64,000 nt of DNA from positions 64,001 through 128,000 of the IMG/VR virus record IMGVR_UViG_3300027749_005140; one strand, 5' to 3'. The notes under the pieces were generated by a model that made no database searches, was not told the origin of the DNA, and saw nothing but the letters and a program-made list of their open reading frames with translations. Shown here piece by piece: positions 1 to 7,543 of this stretch; position 1 is the first letter of the stretch; every line of letters begins with the position of its first letter. The translations under genes were made by a program, and so were the position numbers. This DNA is from a virus.

Positions 1-904
1 ATTTATATGGATTACCATGCCAAAAATCACCATTAAATTCATATATAGTATTTGTTTTAGGTTCATAACCATCAACAATATACTTATCAATTCTAACCTG
101 TCTTTCTTTGATACCTAGTCTATCTAACCAATTATTCTCCATCATCCCAAACTTTAAACCACATTTAGGACAACCTCTTCCTAATAAATGTTTATTAGGA
201 CTTTGTAAAAAATCACCGTGTGTTTTACAAGTTATTATAACTTTTTTACTACTATTTATATAATCTACCTTTGAGTAGTCATACCTATTATTATGAATAT
301 CACTTGCACCTTCTATAAAATCAAAATTACTTTTTTTATTAAGACCTACACATTTTGAGCAACCATGTCCTTTTAAATGTGAACCTACTCTCTGAGTAAA
401 ATCACCGTGGTCATTACAAAATATACTAATAGAATCCATTATTTTTAAAAAACTATTATCTTTTTTATAAATGTATTTATTATTATGAACTATATTAGAT
501 TTTATTATAAAATCATCATTTGTAATAGACTTAGATTCTTGTACACAAGAAGGACAACCACTTCCACTTAAATGATTATTAGGTCTTTGTTTAAAATTAC
601 CATGAATTTTACAAATTATACTTATTTTATCTTTACTATTCACATATTTATCTAAGTAGATATATTTATTATTATGAACTTGATTGGCTTTTTTAATAAA
701 ATCATCATTTGTTAGTATATTAGATTCTTTTATACATTTAGGACAATTACTACCCTTCAAATGTATATCAGCCCTTTGAAAAAAAACTCCGTGTCTTTCA
801 CATAAAATTTCAACTTTATATTTACTACCACTATATTCACTCAAATAAACATATCTATCTTTATGTATATCTTTTACCTTTTTTAAAAAATCATTATTTG
901 TCAT
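1..904 (-). CDS. Homing-type endonuclease with DUF723-like repeats (3' end beyond window)
   Basis: The frame starts at the ATG at 904 and stays open for 301 codons to the window edge, so the C-terminus is missing. It contains four tandem units of about 65 residues. Each unit begins like NDDFIKKANQVHNNKY and ends in a C-x-x-H-G-x-F-x-Q ... HL-x-G-x-GCP-x-C core, seen near residues 35-57, 98-120, 162-184 and 226-247, which looks zinc-binding. After the repeats comes YEFNGDFWHGNP (residues 288-299), which resembles the start of a Vsr/EDxHD-type nuclease fold. Such proteins are usually free-standing phage homing endonucleases, with the repeats reading DNA. A TTAATATATA box ends 4 nt before the start codon. 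Confidence 0.75.
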   Translation of the reverse strand, partial: MTNNDFLKKVKDIHKDRYVYLSEYSGSKYKVEILCERHGVFFQRADIHLKGSNCPKCIKESNILTNDDFIKKANQVHNNKYIYLDKYVNSKDKISIICKIHGNFKQRPNNHLSGSGCPSCVQESKSITNDDFIIKSNIVHNNKYIYKKDNSFLKIMDSISIFCNDHGDFTQRVGSHLKGHGCSKCVGLNKKSNFDFIEGASDIHNNRYDYSKVDYINSSKKVIITCKTHGDFLQSPNKHLLGRGCPKCGLKFGMMENNWLDRLGIKERQVRIDKYIVDGYEPKTNTIYEFNGDFWHGNPYK

Positions 905-908
905 ATAC

Positions 909-918
909 TATATATTAA
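909..918 (-). promoter_or_regulatory. TTAATATATA box, candidate phage late promoter
   Basis: On the minus strand the exact 10-mer TTAATATATA is followed by GTAT and then the ATG of the repeat nuclease. This is the short-spacing form of a motif repeated in the window. Confidence 0.45.
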
Positions 919-975
919 ATTTCCATAGTGGAAATTTATATTTATTGATATATTTTGGTATTATTATAAAAAATA

Positions 976-1308
976 CTATCTAAGCCACCAATCACCACCT
1001 TTGATTTCTTCAAAATCTTTAACATCATATTTATACTTATAAACCCAACACTCAATATCTCTTGATGTGTTTATTTTAACTCTTATATACTCATCACCTT
1101 CAAACTCATCTAGTTCTGGAAATATTGATGGGTCTATAAGATATATATCACCTAAAACCTCTCCGGGTCCAATTACAAAACCAGGATAGAATTCATTTAC
1201 TCTATAAATTTTACCTTTAATTGTTGCTCTTCCAAAAAAAATAGGTTTCTTTAGTAAATTTTTTGCAGTATCTCTGAATTGACCATATACAAATAAATGT
1301 TCTTTCAT
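976..1308 (-). CDS. Gamma-glutamylcyclotransferase-like (AIG2/GGCT fold) protein
   Basis: This 110-residue protein opens with the substrate loop LFVYGQFR (residues 5-12; family form is VYGTLR). It continues with the strand/turn order of the GGCT fold: GKIYRV, YPGFVIG, VLGDIYLID and LDEFEGDEY. The glutamate in LDEFEG sits where the catalytic acid of GGCTs lies. Known members release 5-oxoproline from gamma-glutamyl amines or peptides, and the substrate here cannot be read. It lies 3 nt downstream of the HIT gene and is probably co-transcribed with it. GGCT-like genes are common small accessory genes in large phages. Confidence 0.75.
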   Translation of the reverse strand: MKEHLFVYGQFRDTAKNLLKKPIFFGRATIKGKIYRVNEFYPGFVIGPGEVLGDIYLIDPSIFPELDEFEGDEYIRVKINTSRDIECWVYKYKYDVKDFEEIKGGDWWLR

Positions 1309-1311
1309 AAT

Positions 1312-1710
1312 TTAATAATAACCTTTCCCAATAACAGAGTGTCTAACACCACCTCTCGGGTTTTCTACATCACCAGTGTATCTCGGAATTAAATGACAAT
1401 GAAATTGCATTACAGTTTGTCCTGCAGATTCACCACAGTTCATTCCTATATTGTAACCATCTGGTTCATATTGTGATTCAACTATCTGTTTAGCTTTATC
1501 TAACATTTCAGATAGTTTATTCTTTTTAGATTGACTTAAATCAAAGTAAGTTTCTTCTGAACCGTTTGTTATAATAAGTATATGACCTGGACTTGTTGGA
1601 AATCCATCAAACATTATAAAGAAGTCACTATCTTGATATAAGATTTTATCATCTTCTATCATATGTCTTCCGAACTTAACATCTTCATTTAAACTTGTAA
1701 ACTTTCTCAT
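1312..1710 (-). CDS. HIT-family nucleotide hydrolase/transferase
   Basis: The 132-residue protein has the histidine-triad region GQTVMQFHCHLIPRY near residues 96-110, followed by NPRGGVRHSVIGKGYY, the typical C-terminus of bacterial HIT proteins. The first triad histidine is Gln (Q-x-H-x-H), while the catalytic and last histidines are present. N-terminal DSDFFIMFDGFPTSPGHILII matches the nucleotide-binding strand and loop. HIT enzymes cleave nucleoside phosphoramidates or dinucleoside polyphosphates; the phage role is unknown. An AATATATA box lies 4 nt upstream of the ATG, overlapping the end of the preceding gene. Confidence 0.85.
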   Translation of the reverse strand: MRKFTSLNEDVKFGRHMIEDDKILYQDSDFFIMFDGFPTSPGHILIITNGSEETYFDLSQSKKNKLSEMLDKAKQIVESQYEPDGYNIGMNCGESAGQTVMQFHCHLIPRYTGDVENPRGGVRHSVIGKGYY

Positions 1711-1722
1711 GATGTATATATT

Positions 1723-3930
1723 TTATTCAAATAATGGAAACGAAGGTAAAACCAGACGAGTGTTCGCATTATCTGCAAAAACTAAATATTTAGAATCGTC
1801 TCTAATAATAGTTTGATTAAGTATTTTATCAAACGTAGATTCTGGTATAATGTCAGTAAATAATCTAAGATTAGTAGCTCTCATATCAGATCCTAATAAT
1901 TGAGGGTTAGTATTTTCAATAGTAAATTGAATAGGTGTCATATCTTGTTCATCAGAATAAACTTTTCTCAAGAAGTTACTAGTAAGTTTACCAGCATCCT
2001 CTTCAAAATCAACATTACGTTTATAAATAAATTGAGAGATCTTTCTATTTCTTTGATCAACATTTAATGTATAACAATACCAAACTTCTTCATCTAAGAT
2101 TAAATCAGAATTAGTAGTATAAGTATCACTATTCAAAGTAACCGTTATTACATCATTTACTAAGTTTACTTTCCAACCAATTAGATTGGCATCATCATAG
2201 AAGTTAAAGAAGTTATAAGTCTCACCATCTATATAATTATTGATATTAAACCAAATAGTAAATCCAATATTATCAGAAACTTTCAGAATAGGATCAGAGT
2301 TAAAGTAATTTACTGCTGGTATTCCTGCATCAACAGAATATAAGTCATAATTTGATTTAGATATTACAGTAGAAGCATTTTCAATTAGTTCTTTATTTAT
2401 ACTTGCTAAATATTCTAATCTAATTAAATCTTTAGTTAAAGGTCTTGTTTGAACTTTATTAGCTATTGCTCTCTTATCATCAGTATTCTCAACACCAAAT
2501 AATGAATCAATTGTAGTATTCTGTGTAAGCATATCCAATTTGTTTTGAATCTCTGTTGTACCAGCTTGTACATTTGCTTTTTGGTTGTATTTTTTCAGAA
2601 TCAATTTATAATAAACAGACGAGTTATTGAATCCTCTGAATTGTGATACGTGATCTACTTGAAACATTCTACTTAGTTGACAGAAAAACATAAAGTCTTC
2701 TTTACCTGGTCTTCTTTGAGCACCAAATACACTTTTAAACTGTTCTTTAGTAATATGTACTTCCATATTATCAAATAAACTTAAATCAAATTGATTCATT
2801 GTAATTTGTGAGTCTGGAAACTCATTATTATTTACCGACACTCTAACATCACCTTCACAAACAATATTATATAATTGATACTCATGCATTGAATAATCTT
2901 GTCCTTTTGCATCAGGGTCAGTTACAAAGTAAACAACTTGATGTCCAAACATCATTTGAGCATCAGTACTTAATTTATTTAAAAGGTTAAGTGCAGTACT
3001 TTGATTATAAGGATTATAAAGAAGTGCTTGTTGGTCTTTAGTCATTGGTGAAAAAATATTAGTAGAATCACAACTTCCTCCACTATTTGAGTTTAAATTA
3101 GTATTAGGTATAAAATTTCCATTAGCATCAAATGCCCCAGTTAAGTTAGACTGACAACATTCTCTCAATCCGTATAAATTACTTTTTTGATAATCTAAAG
3201 TAACATTTTGAAAATTACCAACTAGATTTATATCTTGTATTTTTACTGGAACACCAGATTTATTTTCTATTGAATATTCAACCTCAAAAAATCTCGTTGG
3301 TGTTAGTCTTTTAGTAGATACATTTTCTTTAGTTAGAAATTCCCAATCAGACCAAGTTCTTGAATTATCTTGAGAGTATCTCCATTTTAAATCTACCCCT
3401 TGTATACCAGTAGATGATATAACTTCAACATCTTCCAATTTAAAGACCTTATAAATAAAAGGTGGTTTAATTACTTGAATACCACCTGCCAATAATTGAA
3501 CTGCAGAACCATCATCGGTCATAGGTCTTTCAACTGAACACTCAATTGCATATTCTAATATTCTAATTGAACCAAGTGGATTTGTTCCTTTTCTAACCCA
3601 CTTTATATCTAGATATAATGGGTCTAAAGGATCGATTGGTGGAAAGTTATCAATATATTTTTTTAAGTCAAACCAAGTAGTCCATTTTTGACCATCTCTT
3701 GACAAACGATAATACTGTTGTAAATATCTGGTAGTAGATAAACCTAAAGTATCGTAAGTGAATTTGGTTATCTTACTAATATTTTGTAAATTTGTAAAAC
3801 TGATTATGTACTCTTCTTCTATATTATTAATATAGGGTGTTGCATCGGCGGCCGAAGCCGAGGCACTTATGTTAAATTTATCAGAAATAACAGTGGAACC
3901 ATTTAAAACATTTGTATCTATTGTAAACAT
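1723..3930 (-). CDS. Large virion protein with LamG/concanavalin-like domain
   Basis: This 735-residue protein looks like a tail or baseplate component. It is rich in Asn, Thr and Ser, has no signal peptide, and contains repeated beta-strand blocks such as WTTWFDLKKYID and WSDWEFLTKEN, which look like duplicated beta-sandwich units within residues 1-230. From about residue 545 to 690 the run VNYFNSDPILKVSDNIGFTI and later VWYCYTLNVDQRNRK has the shape of a LamG/concanavalin-type carbohydrate-binding fold. It may bind host surface glycans, but that is inference. It is preceded by an exact TTAATATATA box 4 nt from the ATG, like other putative virion genes here. Confidence 0.5.
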   Translation of the reverse strand: MFTIDTNVLNGSTVISDKFNISASASAADATPYINNIEEEYIISFTNLQNISKITKFTYDTLGLSTTRYLQQYYRLSRDGQKWTTWFDLKKYIDNFPPIDPLDPLYLDIKWVRKGTNPLGSIRILEYAIECSVERPMTDDGSAVQLLAGGIQVIKPPFIYKVFKLEDVEVISSTGIQGVDLKWRYSQDNSRTWSDWEFLTKENVSTKRLTPTRFFEVEYSIENKSGVPVKIQDINLVGNFQNVTLDYQKSNLYGLRECCQSNLTGAFDANGNFIPNTNLNSNSGGSCDSTNIFSPMTKDQQALLYNPYNQSTALNLLNKLSTDAQMMFGHQVVYFVTDPDAKGQDYSMHEYQLYNIVCEGDVRVSVNNNEFPDSQITMNQFDLSLFDNMEVHITKEQFKSVFGAQRRPGKEDFMFFCQLSRMFQVDHVSQFRGFNNSSVYYKLILKKYNQKANVQAGTTEIQNKLDMLTQNTTIDSLFGVENTDDKRAIANKVQTRPLTKDLIRLEYLASINKELIENASTVISKSNYDLYSVDAGIPAVNYFNSDPILKVSDNIGFTIWFNINNYIDGETYNFFNFYDDANLIGWKVNLVNDVITVTLNSDTYTTNSDLILDEEVWYCYTLNVDQRNRKISQFIYKRNVDFEEDAGKLTSNFLRKVYSDEQDMTPIQFTIENTNPQLLGSDMRATNLRLFTDIIPESTFDKILNQTIIRDDSKYLVFADNANTRLVLPSFPLFE

Positions 3931-3934
3931 AATT

Positions 3935-3944
3935 TATATATTAA
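3935..3944 (-). promoter_or_regulatory. TTAATATATA box upstream of virion gene
   Basis: Exact TTAATATATA on the minus strand, with spacer AATT and then the ATG at 3930. Confidence 0.45.
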
Positions 3945-3964
3945 AAAAATAATTCTATAATCTT

Positions 3965-3994
3965 TTGTTATATTAAATAATATGTGTATATTTG
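3965..3994 (+). promoter_or_regulatory. Bacteroidota-type promoter TTG-N19-TATATTTG
   Basis: TTG at 3965-3967 and TATATTTG at 3987-3994 are 19 nt apart, the textbook spacing of the Bacteroidota primary sigma factor. The peptidase ATG follows 36 nt later. An in-frame TTG at 3992 lies inside the -7 box and is therefore not a credible start. Confidence 0.7.
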
Positions 3995-4030
3995 CATGTT
4001 ATTAATTATAATAATAATAAAATCGCTAAA

Positions 4031-5251
4031 ATGAATATAACAAAAAAATTCTTACAACTAACATCAAGAACTTATCCTCACGGTACTGAGCAAGAACTTT
4101 TTCACTTGTTACCGAAAAGTTTAAAAGAGGATGAATTTGGTAACTTATTTATTAAAATAGGTGAGAGCGATGTTATGTTTACTTCACACTTAGATACCGC
4201 AACTAAAGCAAATACAGAAGTCGTTCATATTTTTGACGGAGATATCATCAAAACTGATGGTAAATCTATCTTAGGTGCAGATGATAAAGCTGGTGTAACA
4301 ATTATGTTAAACATGATCGAAAAAAACATTCCAGGTTTATATTACTTTTTCTTAGGAGAAGAAGTAGGCTGTATTGGTTCAAGAAAAGTAGCAGACGTAC
4401 AAAAAGAAGAGAAAATTCCAGGTATCAACAAAGTAATCTCTTTTGACCGTAGAAGTACTGATTCTATTATTACATTTCAAAGTTCAAAAAGATGTTGTTC
4501 AGATACATTCGGTGATGCTCTTGCAAAAGCATTCAATGACGTTGAAGAAACATTCTCATATAAATTAGATAAAAATGGTGTTTTAACTGACTCTATACAA
4601 TTTATTAGTATTTATCCAGAGTGTACAAACATTTCTGTTGGTTATTACTCTGAACATACTTTCTCTGAAAGACAAGATATTGCTCACTTAACTAAATTAG
4701 CGGCAGCTTGTTTGAAAGTTGACTGGTCTGCATTACCTGTAGAAAGAGATCCATCTAAAGTTGAGTACGATTACTCTTGGGGTGCTTATGGTTACGGTGA
4801 TGATTGGGGTGCTTGGGGTGGTTCAAGATATGACACTGGTAACTATACCAATGCTTATGCTTCAACAAATGTTATGGATAACGATTACAGTTCTTCAAGA
4901 ACTAGACAACAAGGTGCTTACAGAGTTAAAACTGAGAAATCTTGGTTCTATGACGAATTGTTCCAATATCTATCTATGATTGAAACAAATGCTACAACTG
5001 GTAAAATAGTTAAAGTAGAATTGATCGAAGATAGAATTAAATATGAGTCTCAACTTATTACAAGATTGTTCAAAGATATTGAACTACACTATACTAAATT
5101 AGAATGGGATGGTTTCAAATGTACTGTATTCTATGAGTCAGAACACAGAACTGAATGTGATAGAAATGATTTGTTAGAGTACTTACCAGATTTAGATTAT
5201 CGTGGTTTAGAAATCTTAGGTGATTATGACGATAGTGTTTATATGTGTTAA
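4031..5251 (+). CDS. Zinc aminopeptidase-like protein (M20/M28/M42 clan)
   Basis: The 406-residue protein carries a co-catalytic metallopeptidase set in order: H53 in TSHLDTA, D84 in LGADDKAG, E110-E111 in GEEVGCIGS, D139 in SFDRRSTD and H209 in YSEHTFSE. This is the pattern of cytosolic aminopeptidases and tripeptidases such as PepT and M42. No signal peptide is present. A Gly/Tyr/Trp-rich linker (about residues 240-280) and a roughly 110-residue C-terminal domain without a recognised family follow, so the protein exceeds the catalytic core. Start chosen at 4031 because an upstream in-frame TTG lies in the promoter. It may trim peptides from phage or host protein turnover. A hairpin terminator follows immediately. 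Confidence 0.75.
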   Translation: MNITKKFLQLTSRTYPHGTEQELFHLLPKSLKEDEFGNLFIKIGESDVMFTSHLDTATKANTEVVHIFDGDIIKTDGKSILGADDKAGVTIMLNMIEKNIPGLYYFFLGEEVGCIGSRKVADVQKEEKIPGINKVISFDRRSTDSIITFQSSKRCCSDTFGDALAKAFNDVEETFSYKLDKNGVLTDSIQFISIYPECTNISVGYYSEHTFSERQDIAHLTKLAAACLKVDWSALPVERDPSKVEYDYSWGAYGYGDDWGAWGGSRYDTGNYTNAYASTNVMDNDYSSSRTRQQGAYRVKTEKSWFYDELFQYLSMIETNATTGKIVKVELIEDRIKYESQLITRLFKDIELHYTKLEWDGFKCTVFYESEHRTECDRNDLLEYLPDLDYRGLEILGDYDDSVYMC

Positions 5252-5280
5252 AAAAAGTCGAGAGAAATCTCGACTTTTTT
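5251..5280 (+). terminator. Rho-independent terminator after peptidase gene
   Basis: Stem AAAAAAGTCGAGA, loop GAAA, stem TCTCGACTTTTTT. The 3' arm is the start of a tandemly duplicated segment. Confidence 0.85.
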
Positions 5281-5321
5281 ATTTTTATGATAATTTTAAT
5301 TTAATATATAATAAAAAATAA
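5268..5321 (+). repeat. Tandem duplication, copy A (terminator arm plus TTAATATATA box)
   Basis: A 54-nt segment starting TCTCGACTTTTTTATTTT is repeated at 5327-5380 with a single mismatch. Each copy holds the 3' arm of the terminator and a TTAATATATA box (5301-5310 here). Confidence 0.9.
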
Positions 5322-5326
5322 AAAAA

Positions 5327-5380
5327 TCTCGACTTTTTTATTTTTATGATAATTATAATTTAATATATAATAAAAAATAA
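5327..5380 (+). repeat. Tandem duplication, copy B
   Basis: Second copy of the 54-nt segment. Its TTAATATATA box (5360-5369) lies 20 nt upstream of the next ATG at 5390. The TCTCGAC arm in this copy has lost its 5' partner, which lies only upstream of copy A. Confidence 0.9.
5360..5369 (+). promoter_or_regulatory. TTAATATATA box (second of two, 5301-5310 is the other)
   Basis: Exact motif 20 nt upstream of the amidotransferase-fusion gene. An identical box 59 nt further upstream arose by the tandem duplication. Confidence 0.45.
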
Positions 5381-5389
5381 ACAATTAAA

Positions 5390-6658
5390 ATGTCTATATC
5401 TATTTTTGATAAAAACTCTTGGGCTAATTTACTTCCGAAGGAACTAACAGTAGTTACAAATAATGGTAAATTTACTTTAAAACTACCTGAACAAAATGGT
5501 AGCGAAAACATGGTAGTACCAGATTCTGGACCATCAACTGCAGTAACTGTTATTGCAGATCAAATACAAATCAATTATTCACAAAATACAATGGAAGAAT
5601 TCGGTGGTAGTCCAACAAAAGATGGTGAACCAGATACATTAGAGTTTGATATACATACTGTTAAAACTAATGATGGTACACAAGCTAATCCAGATAATCT
5701 GAAATTAAATGTAAATATAACTTATGGTGATGCACCAGTTTCTAAGTTTACAATATCAATGCCAGGTGAAACTGAGGTCGTTCATTATCAAGGATTTGGT
5801 TCTAAGTATGATCCTAATACTTCCTTTGGTTTTGAGGATGAATCTTTACAAGCACTTATTGACTTTTTTAATAGATTCGGGTTTAAATTAGATAAAGATG
5901 ATTTTACATTTCTTGATAAGAATCCTGATAGTTATACTTATACAGAAGCAGTTAAAATAATGCCAAGTTTTAATGGTGATGTTGTTTTAGTTATTAATAA
6001 TAGTAAACCACAAGAAAATAGATTTTTAACAAATGTTTTAAACTATTTAAAAATGAGAGGAGTTGATCATGTTGTTGCATCTAATCCAGAGGAAGTTAAA
6101 AAGAATAATACTGATAAAGTAATTGGTGCAATTTCAACCGGTTCTCAATATAGATTATCTAACCCAGAAACTGATAATGAATGTGCTGCAAGTACAGAAG
6201 CTTTAAATACATTGAAATGTCCGGTATTAGGTATGTGTTATGGAATGCAGCATATGGGTACTGAGAATGGAGCTAATTTAGCTACTTTAGATAAAACTTA
6301 TAATGATAAATCAATACTAAGTGAATATGATAAACAACATCCTTTATTTAATGGTTTAGATTTATCGGATACTCAAGCAAGCTTTGATTTTAATGATTAT
6401 CTTGAAAATTGTCCACAAGGATTTAAAACAATTGCTAAATTAGATGATAAAATAGCAGGTATCTCAAATGATGAAAAGAAACACTTTGGATTACTTTTTC
6501 ATCCAGAAGATATAGAAGACACATATGGTATATTAGATAACTTTATTGGAATGTGTCAACAAGGTCAAAATAAAAATGACGAACAAGTTATAGACCAATC
6601 TAAGAATGATATGAAATACATACAAACTTACGAAAGTTTTAGAAAAAAAAGAAAATAA
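5390..6658 (+). CDS. Class I glutamine-amidotransferase domain fused to unknown N-domain, C-terminal tag
   Basis: In this 422-residue protein, residues 195-390 form a class I GATase-like domain. The nucleophile elbow PVLGMCYGMQHM holds Cys283, and LLFHPE holds the His371/Glu373 pair, so the triad is complete. No synthetase domain is attached, unlike GuaA, PyrG or CarA. Residues 1-190 are beta-rich (LKLNVNITYGD, KFTISMPGE), unrecognised and virion-like. The last residues (408-417, MKYIQTYESF) resemble the N-terminal tag seen on several other proteins here, now at the C-terminus. The domain may release ammonia from glutamine or act as a peptidase/deglycase of the same fold; substrate unknown. 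Confidence 0.65.
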   Translation: MSISIFDKNSWANLLPKELTVVTNNGKFTLKLPEQNGSENMVVPDSGPSTAVTVIADQIQINYSQNTMEEFGGSPTKDGEPDTLEFDIHTVKTNDGTQANPDNLKLNVNITYGDAPVSKFTISMPGETEVVHYQGFGSKYDPNTSFGFEDESLQALIDFFNRFGFKLDKDDFTFLDKNPDSYTYTEAVKIMPSFNGDVVLVINNSKPQENRFLTNVLNYLKMRGVDHVVASNPEEVKKNNTDKVIGAISTGSQYRLSNPETDNECAASTEALNTLKCPVLGMCYGMQHMGTENGANLATLDKTYNDKSILSEYDKQHPLFNGLDLSDTQASFDFNDYLENCPQGFKTIAKLDDKIAGISNDEKKHFGLLFHPEDIEDTYGILDNFIGMCQQGQNKNDEQVIDQSKNDMKYIQTYESFRKKRK

Positions 6659-6664
6659 ATAACT

Positions 6665-6910
6665 ATGAGTACAACTCCACAAATTCCACAAATTGAGATA
6701 ACAGAAGATCAAACTCAACGTTCAATTTCAGCTGCATTTGATTCAGTAAACTTAATCAATGAATTAAAATCAAAACCTTCCTTAACAGAAGAAGAACAAA
6801 CTAGAGTAGACAGAAACAAGGAACACTTAACAATAATGTTAGCTAAAGATTGGTTTGAAGCTGGTTTAACAGAACAACAAAAAACTGACATAAATACTTG
6901 TTTAGTTTAA
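6665..6910 (+). CDS. Small acidic protein of unknown function
   Basis: An 81-residue, mostly helical protein rich in Gln and Glu (TEEEQTRVDRNKEHL). It starts 6 nt after the preceding stop, so it is probably translated from the same transcript. No family recognised. Its 3' end carries the TTG of the next promoter. Confidence 0.6.
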   Translation: MSTTPQIPQIEITEDQTQRSISAAFDSVNLINELKSKPSLTEEEQTRVDRNKEHLTIMLAKDWFEAGLTEQQKTDINTCLV

Positions 6911-6927
6911 AATAAGTTGTATCTTTG
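6898..6927 (+). promoter_or_regulatory. Bacteroidota-type promoter TTG-N19-TATCTTTG
   Basis: TTG at 6898-6900 and TATCTTTG at 6920-6927 with exactly 19 nt between, 17 nt upstream of the 41-residue gene. Confidence 0.7.
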
Positions 6928-6944
6928 TCAAAATAATAGAAACA

Positions 6945-7070
6945 ATGGCTGGTAAAAAAGGGCAGTTTGCCGTTTGTAAAGAATGGGCTAAACACTTGAG
7001 AAAGAAATACAAAAGAATCTTTTGGAGCTCAGAAAGAGCACTTTCTAAAAAAGAAATTAAAAAAATCTAA
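6945..7070 (+). CDS. 41-residue basic protein
   Basis: Short frame starting MAGKKGQFAVCKEWAKHL and ending KKEIKKI, with about a third Lys/Arg. The exact-spacing promoter in front of it supports a real gene. It could be a nucleic-acid-binding or host-takeover peptide, but no family is recognised. Confidence 0.55.
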   Translation: MAGKKGQFAVCKEWAKHLRKKYKRIFWSSERALSKKEIKKI

Positions 7071-7181
7071 TAAAAATTAGGTGAATTGAAAACTTTATAT
7101 TACTTTTGTACTATATAAAAATATAGATACTTAAAAAGTATAGTATAAAATCAAAGAAAAACAAAAAGGAACAATAAAAGT

Positions 7182-7191
7182 TTAATATATA
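7182..7191 (+). promoter_or_regulatory. TTAATATATA box
   Basis: Exact motif, spacer GTATT, then the ATG of a 32-residue frame at 7197. The same box-plus-GTATT arrangement occurs before 14630. Confidence 0.4.
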
Positions 7192-7196
7192 GTATT

Positions 7197-7295
7197 ATGA
7201 AAAATGTAAATAAAAATATAGTAGTTATGCCGCAGCCGATGCAGGATCAGGATCGTTTCACGAACCAGACTAACTATGTATTTATATCACATTAA
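7197..7295 (+). CDS. 32-residue peptide, possible small gene
   Basis: Frame starting MKNVNKNIVVMPQPMQDQDR. It has a TTAATATATA box 5 nt upstream and a strong terminator 25 nt downstream, forming a compact transcription unit. Codons such as CCG, CAG and ACG are unlike the AT-rich usage of neighbours. Coding status is uncertain; it could instead be a small RNA. Confidence 0.4.
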   Translation: MKNVNKNIVVMPQPMQDQDRFTNQTNYVFISH

Positions 7296-7320
7296 GAAAT
7301 TACGTGTATAAAAATTACAA

Positions 7321-7352
7321 ATCCGTTAGTCTTTGAGACTAACGGATTTTTT
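7321..7352 (+). terminator. Rho-independent terminator upstream of tRNA cluster
   Basis: Eleven-bp stem ATCCGTTAGTC / GACTAACGGAT with loop TTTGA, followed by a T run. It separates the small upstream unit from the tRNA genes. Confidence 0.85.
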
Positions 7353-7371
7353 ATGGAATAAAATTAAATAT

Positions 7372-7444
7372 TGGAGGTATCGTATAATGGTAATTATCCA
7401 GGGTGTTGGCCCCTGTGATTTGGGTTCGAATCCTAATACTCTAA
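7372..7444 (+). tRNA. Aberrant tRNA-Gln-like gene (predicted anticodon TTG)
   Basis: Closely related to the canonical tRNA-Gln at 7641. The acceptor 5' strand has one extra G (TGGAGGTA versus TGGAGTA), while the 3' strand TACTCTA still pairs with the version lacking it. The anticodon stem CAGGG/CCCTG encloses the loop TGTTGGC; TTG occupies positions 34-36 but position 33 is G instead of the near-universal U. T arm TTGGG-TTCGAAT-CCTAA is normal. It could be a decaying duplicate, an altered-function tRNA, or Asn (GTT) if the stem is slipped. Confidence 0.6.
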
Positions 7445-7450
7445 CAAAAA

Positions 7451-7536
7451 CTAGGCATTGGGCAGAGGCTATACCCACCTGATTTGGGATCAGGATTCTT
7501 AACAGATAATCGTCAGTTCGAATCTGACTGCTTAGA
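7451..7536 (+). tRNA. tRNA-Pro-like (TGG) with long variable arm
   Basis: Acceptor CTAGGCA/TGCTTAG with A73, anticodon stem CCTGA/TCAGG, loop TTTGGGA (anticodon TGG at 7485-7487), T arm GTCAG-TTCGAAT-CTGAC. Between anticodon and T stems lie 17 nt (7495-7511) that can pair GATT/AATC, a class II-type variable arm. Known tRNA-Pro is class I; class II arms belong to Leu, Ser and bacterial Tyr. C1-G72 and A73 do fit Pro. Confidence 0.7.
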
Positions 7537-7543
7537 CAAAAAT

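Noticed and set aside
3992-4030. Upstream TTG start of the peptidase
   Set aside because: TTG lies in the promoter's -7 box; the ATG at 4031 has the canonical leader length.
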